Shown here piece by piece: positions 61,788 to 64,000 of a stretch of 64,000 nucleotides of DNA (position 1 is its first letter; the number at the start of each line of letters is the position of its first letter). The notes under the pieces were generated by a model, which saw nothing but the letters and a program-made list of their open reading frames with translations, ran no database searches and had not been told where the DNA came from. Source of the DNA: Sphingosinicella microcystinivorans (lineage in GTDB: Bacteria; Pseudomonadota; Alphaproteobacteria; Sphingomonadales; Sphingomonadaceae); the NCBI RefSeq assembly GCF_003634215.1, contig NZ_RBWX01000007.1, forward strand, positions 1,835,947-1,899,946. Reading direction: 5' to 3'. Position numbers and translations under genes: made by a program.

Positions 61788-61915
61788 TGCGCATAAACCC
61801 CTCTCCCGTGCCTCTTGTCGCCAAGAAATCCGCGCGGCCCTTGCGACCCTGCGAGGACGGCTCCGGGTGCGATGGCAGCGACCGGCCCTGCGCTCCATCT
61901 CCTTGTAGATAAGGA

Positions 61916-61945
61916 ATCGGCCGCTTGGGCGGCCGATGCGTTTTT
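61916..61945 (+). terminator. candidate rho-independent terminator
   Basis: A perfect 9-bp stem (ATCGGCCGC / GCGGCCGAT) with loop TTGG, then GCG and five T. It is 520 bases after the exonuclease stop, so it may end a small RNA or a long 3' region rather than the defence operon directly. Confidence 0.55.
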
Positions 61946-62134
61946 CGTCTTTTTGCCTGGGTCGCTGGTCGCTCCCCTTTTTCTTGCTCGGACTCACCAG
62001 GCACGATGGAAATCTGTCAATAAAACAATGAGATAGAGCCTAACCCCCTAGTCCTGTATAAGTATAAATGTCGCTGATCGAGATGAGGTTGACGGCACTA
62101 CACGAACCGTAACTGACAGACAGGAGTAAAGGCT

Positions 62135-62566
62135 ATGAATATCGGAGAATTTACCCGCAAGGATAACGGCAGCGTGAGCGGCTTTATCGCGGAACCCACC
62201 TATGATTTCGGCAATGTTTACTTGGCCAAGGTGGAGTCGACGAACGAGGGTGCGCCGCCGTTCGACTTGATGACCCCGACCCCGCGCGGCCGCCCCTTCA
62301 AGCTCGGCTCGCTGTGGGAGGACCATGCCGAGGAAACCGGCGAGGTCTATTTCAGCGGCTACATCGTGAGCGGCGCGTCGGGTTATGTGCGTATCCGCCT
62401 GTTGCGGTCGCGCCAGAACCCGAACCTGTGGAACGTCGTTCGCAACGTCCCCGGCGAACGTCGGCGCGGCGCGCAGCAGGTCGAGCTTCCGCAGCCGCCC
62501 GCGGCCAAGCGCCAGCGCAAGGCCAAGGCTCCGGCCCCGGTCGAACCCGAGCGCGAAGCCGCATGA
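62135..62566 (+). CDS. DUF736 protein
   Basis: A 143-residue protein of the DUF736 family, common on plasmids and conjugative elements of alphaproteobacteria. The start MNIGEFTRKDNGSVSGFI and the later KVESTNEGAPPFDL and RPFKLGSLWED are characteristic. The last 35 residues are proline- and lysine-rich (QPPAAKRQRKAKAPAP). There is a good ribosome binding site. The function is unknown; it precedes the ArdC-like gene as in other elements. Confidence 0.85.
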   Translation: MNIGEFTRKDNGSVSGFIAEPTYDFGNVYLAKVESTNEGAPPFDLMTPTPRGRPFKLGSLWEDHAEETGEVYFSGYIVSGASGYVRIRLLRSRQNPNLWNVVRNVPGERRRGAQQVELPQPPAAKRQRKAKAPAPVEPEREAA

Positions 62567-62632
62567 CTGACTGTCGGGGGAGCGCCCCGCCGCTCCCCCG
62601 ACAGTCCCGAACACAAGAAAGGAGCCTTCGCC

Positions 62633-63571
62633 ATGACGAAGGAAACGACCGCGCGCCGCGCGCGGGCGAACGCCCCGTCGCGCGACATTTACGCCGAAGT
62701 TACGGCCAAGATCATTCACGAACTGGAGGAAGGGCGCTTGCCCTGGGTGAAGCCTTGGGGCCGCACCGGCACCGGCAATCCGGGCCTCCCGCGCAATGCG
62801 CTCACGGCGCGCAATTACAGCGGCGTCAACGTCCTTATCCTTTGGGGCGCTGTGATCGACGCGGGCTATCCGTCGCAATCATGGCTGACCTTCCGGCAAG
62901 CCTTGGAGGCGGGCGGCAACGTCATCAAGGGCGAGCGCGGCACCACCGTTGTCTATGCCGACCGCTTCACGCCCGAAAAGGAGAAGGAGCGCGCACGGCA
63001 GACCGGCGACGATGCCAAGGCCATTCCGTTCCTGAAAAGGTTCACCGTGTTCAACGTCGCGCAGTGCGAAGGCTTGCGCCCCGGCCTAGCAGCCGACCCC
63101 GCGCCATTGCCCGAACGCCAGATCGTGCCGGTTGCTGAGGAAGTCATTGCCGCATCGGGTGTCGAATTTCGCATCGGCGGCAGCAAGGCATTTTACAGCC
63201 CCACCCATGATTTTGTGCAGATGCCGCCGCAACCGGCATTCTTCAAGCAGATCGATTATTACATGGTGGCGCTGCACGAGCTGACCCATTCGACCGGCCA
63301 TGTTTCGCGGCTGGCGCGCAAATTCGGCACCAGTTTCGGCACCAAGGATTATGCCCGCGAGGAATTGGTTGCCGAAATGGGCAGCGCCTTCCTGTGCGCC
63401 GCGCTCGGCATCGAGCCGACCGTGCGCCATGCCGACTATCTGGCCTCATGGCTTGAGGTGTTGCGCGAGGACAATCGCGCCATCTTCCGCGCCGCGAGCG
63501 CCGCCAGCAAGGCGGCGGACTGGATATTGGCCCGCCACGCCGAGGCGAACGAGCGGAGGGAAGCGGCATGA
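62633..63571 (+). CDS. ardC: ArdC-like antirestriction protein with zinc metallopeptidase domain
   Basis: A 312-residue protein. The N-terminal ssDNA-binding domain (DUF1738 type) is seen in IYAEVTAKIIHELEEGRLPWVKPWG and NYSGVNVLILWG. The C-terminal half has the zincin motif HELTHSTGH. ArdC proteins protect incoming single-stranded DNA from host restriction during transfer. It follows DUF736 by 66 bases and overlaps the next small gene by four. Confidence 0.88.
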   Translation: MTKETTARRARANAPSRDIYAEVTAKIIHELEEGRLPWVKPWGRTGTGNPGLPRNALTARNYSGVNVLILWGAVIDAGYPSQSWLTFRQALEAGGNVIKGERGTTVVYADRFTPEKEKERARQTGDDAKAIPFLKRFTVFNVAQCEGLRPGLAADPAPLPERQIVPVAEEVIAASGVEFRIGGSKAFYSPTHDFVQMPPQPAFFKQIDYYMVALHELTHSTGHVSRLARKFGTSFGTKDYAREELVAEMGSAFLCAALGIEPTVRHADYLASWLEVLREDNRAIFRAASAASKAADWILARHAEANERREAA

Positions 63572-63831
63572 CCCCGTTTCCCGACCCCCGCGACCCGGCG
63601 CTTTGGACGAGCGTCCTGTCCCCGTCAGCACTTGCCGAGGTTCTGGCAATCTTGGGGGACAGTGCGACCGCCTATTGGACGACCCGGCCCGTCGATGACC
63701 TTCGATGGGAAATGCGGTCGTCCCGCCAGAACAACGCGCCTGTCCGCTATCAGATCGCCCGCAGCGCCCTCGCGGCGCGCGGCATCCATGAGGACTGCGA
63801 CGACATAGAGCTTCCGCCCCGAGGCGGATGA
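63568..63831 (+). CDS. small hypothetical protein of the conjugative element
   Basis: An 87-residue protein of no recognised family. It starts in ATGA overlap with the ArdC-like gene, so it is coupled. It has a hydrophobic-to-polar pattern without signal or membrane segment, and its C-terminus is acidic (HEDCDDIELPP). Small genes of this kind often follow ardC in such elements. The group II intron starts shortly after. Confidence 0.55.
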   Translation: MTPFPDPRDPALWTSVLSPSALAEVLAILGDSATAYWTTRPVDDLRWEMRSSRQNNAPVRYQIARSALAARGIHEDCDDIELPPRGG

Positions 63832-63858
63832 CGCGCGGCGCGTTTCGCCGCTTGAGTA

Positions 63859-63896
63859 GCCGGTTCGCCCATCCCGGAAAGAATCGACGAACCGGC
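63859..63896. repeat. 9-bp inverted repeat beside the intron
   Basis: GCCGGTTCG (63859-63867) and CGAACCGGC (63888-63896) are exact inverted copies with 20 bases between. It lies just outside the 3' end of the group II intron, in the exon, and could be part of the insertion-site recognition or a terminator after the small gene. Confidence 0.5.
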
Positions 63897-63902
63897 ACTC
63901 CA

Positions 63903-64000
63903 TACGGAGAGTAGGGATGGCACGCCATACCCCCTCGCAGAGGCTGGTTTTACCATCCCTCTCGCCGAACCGGACGTGCGGCTTTCACCGCATCCGGCTC
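63903..64000 (-). mobile_element. group II intron, 3' end (domains V and VI)
   Basis: On the minus strand, 64000-63967 is a 34-nt domain V: stem GAGCCGGA with TCCGGTTC, a two-base CG bulge, stem TGCGGT with GCCGCA and a GAAA tetraloop, with the catalytic AGC triad in the first stem. Domain VI follows, with GAGAG and GGATGG pairing to CCATCC and CTCTC around a CTA bulge containing the likely branch A. The reverse transcriptase part lies beyond the window. The exact 3' end (near 63903) is approximate. Confidence 0.85.

Larger units (their letters stand above)
61394..62134. other. 741-base non-coding region with strong inverted repeats
   Basis: No convincing gene is seen on either strand: open frames are short, lack ribosome binding sites and show no family pattern. 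It holds a 67-nt nested perfect hairpin (61721-61787) and a terminator-like hairpin (61916-61945). The ribosome binding site of the DUF736 gene (AGGAG at 62122) is at its end. The region could hold a small RNA or a DNA-processing site of the element. Confidence 0.6.
50737..64000. mobile_element. integrative element (probably integrative and conjugative), left part
   Basis: Starts at tRNA-Ser with an integrase and carries quorum-sensing control genes, a toxin-antitoxin pair, a defence operon, DUF736 and ArdC-like genes and a group II intron. The gene set matches sphingomonad and rhizobial integrative conjugative elements. Relaxase and type IV secretion genes are not in the window, so conjugation is inferred. 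The right end lies outside. Confidence 0.75.

Noticed and set aside
61815..62036. Short frames on both strands in the 740-base non-coding region
   Set aside because: No ribosome binding sites, biased towards Arg/Pro, and the terminator-like hairpin runs through them.

Overview
The window looks like a chromosome segment of a high-GC alphaproteobacterium, most probably of the order Sphingomonadales. The evidence is the rpmF-plsX-fabH order, a complete XrtA/PEP-CTERM exopolysaccharide regulatory block (prsT, prsR, prsK and a PEP-CTERM-type glycosyltransferase), an rpsI with the long N-terminal extension usual in this group, and the overall protein styles. The genus cannot be fixed from sequence reading alone.

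From 1 to about 39.2 kb the window is mostly core genome. It starts with lipid and ribosome genes (fabH partial, plsX, rpmF), then a metallo-beta-lactamase-fold hydrolase, a secreted S9 peptidase, a PabB-PabC fusion for p-aminobenzoate, and an aspartate-type aminotransferase. An RND efflux pair (adaptor plus permease, no outer-membrane factor) follows, then small stress and envelope proteins, an SDR and thiolase pair, a cardiolipin-synthase-like enzyme and glutathione-dependent formaldehyde dehydrogenase. Next is an arginine-succinyltransferase block (astC-astA-astD, without astB or astE) headed by a DUF1338/HglS 2-oxoadipate dioxygenase with a divergent LysR regulator. Then come ctaA, rplM-rpsI with a clear terminator, a GMC oxidoreductase, a DsbD-like reductase with a redoxin, motA without motB, argC with a GNAT enzyme, a gamma-class carbonic anhydrase, a MASE1-PAS-GGDEF diguanylate cyclase, a class A beta-lactamase and a secreted YVTN beta-propeller.

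From 39.2 to 41.6 kb there is a small phage-derived islet beside tRNA-Pro(GGG). It holds an AT-rich part with a phage-type DNA methyltransferase, apparently expressed from a leaderless promoter, and a winged-helix protein. A GC-rich lysis cassette follows (3-TM holin and GH108 endolysin). From 41.6 to 50.6 kb lies the XrtA/PEP-CTERM block, followed by a divergent mannose-1-phosphate guanylyltransferase.

From 50.6 kb to the end lies the left part of an integrative element at the 3' end of tRNA-Ser(GCT). It has a P4-type integrase and a quorum-sensing control module: a LuxR, a LuxI, a phytanoyl-CoA-dioxygenase-like enzyme and a DUF2285/FseA-like activator in one polypeptide, with an XRE repressor candidate. 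A near-identical 20-bp operator-like sequence lies upstream of both luxR and the XRE gene. Cargo follows: a ParDE toxin-antitoxin pair and a three-gene defence operon of SIR2, HerA and a DEDDh exonuclease, with a palindromic operator and a possible leader ORF. A 740-bp non-coding stretch contains a 67-nt nested perfect inverted repeat. Conjugative-element housekeeping genes (DUF736, ArdC-like) come next, and the last 100 bases are domains V and VI of a group II intron on the minus strand. The right end of the element is outside the window.

The most promising parts are the SIR2-HerA-exonuclease operon, the LuxI-dioxygenase pair that may make a modified acyl-homoserine lactone, the shared operator that may tie repressor and quorum sensing together, and the long cruciform in the non-coding stretch.
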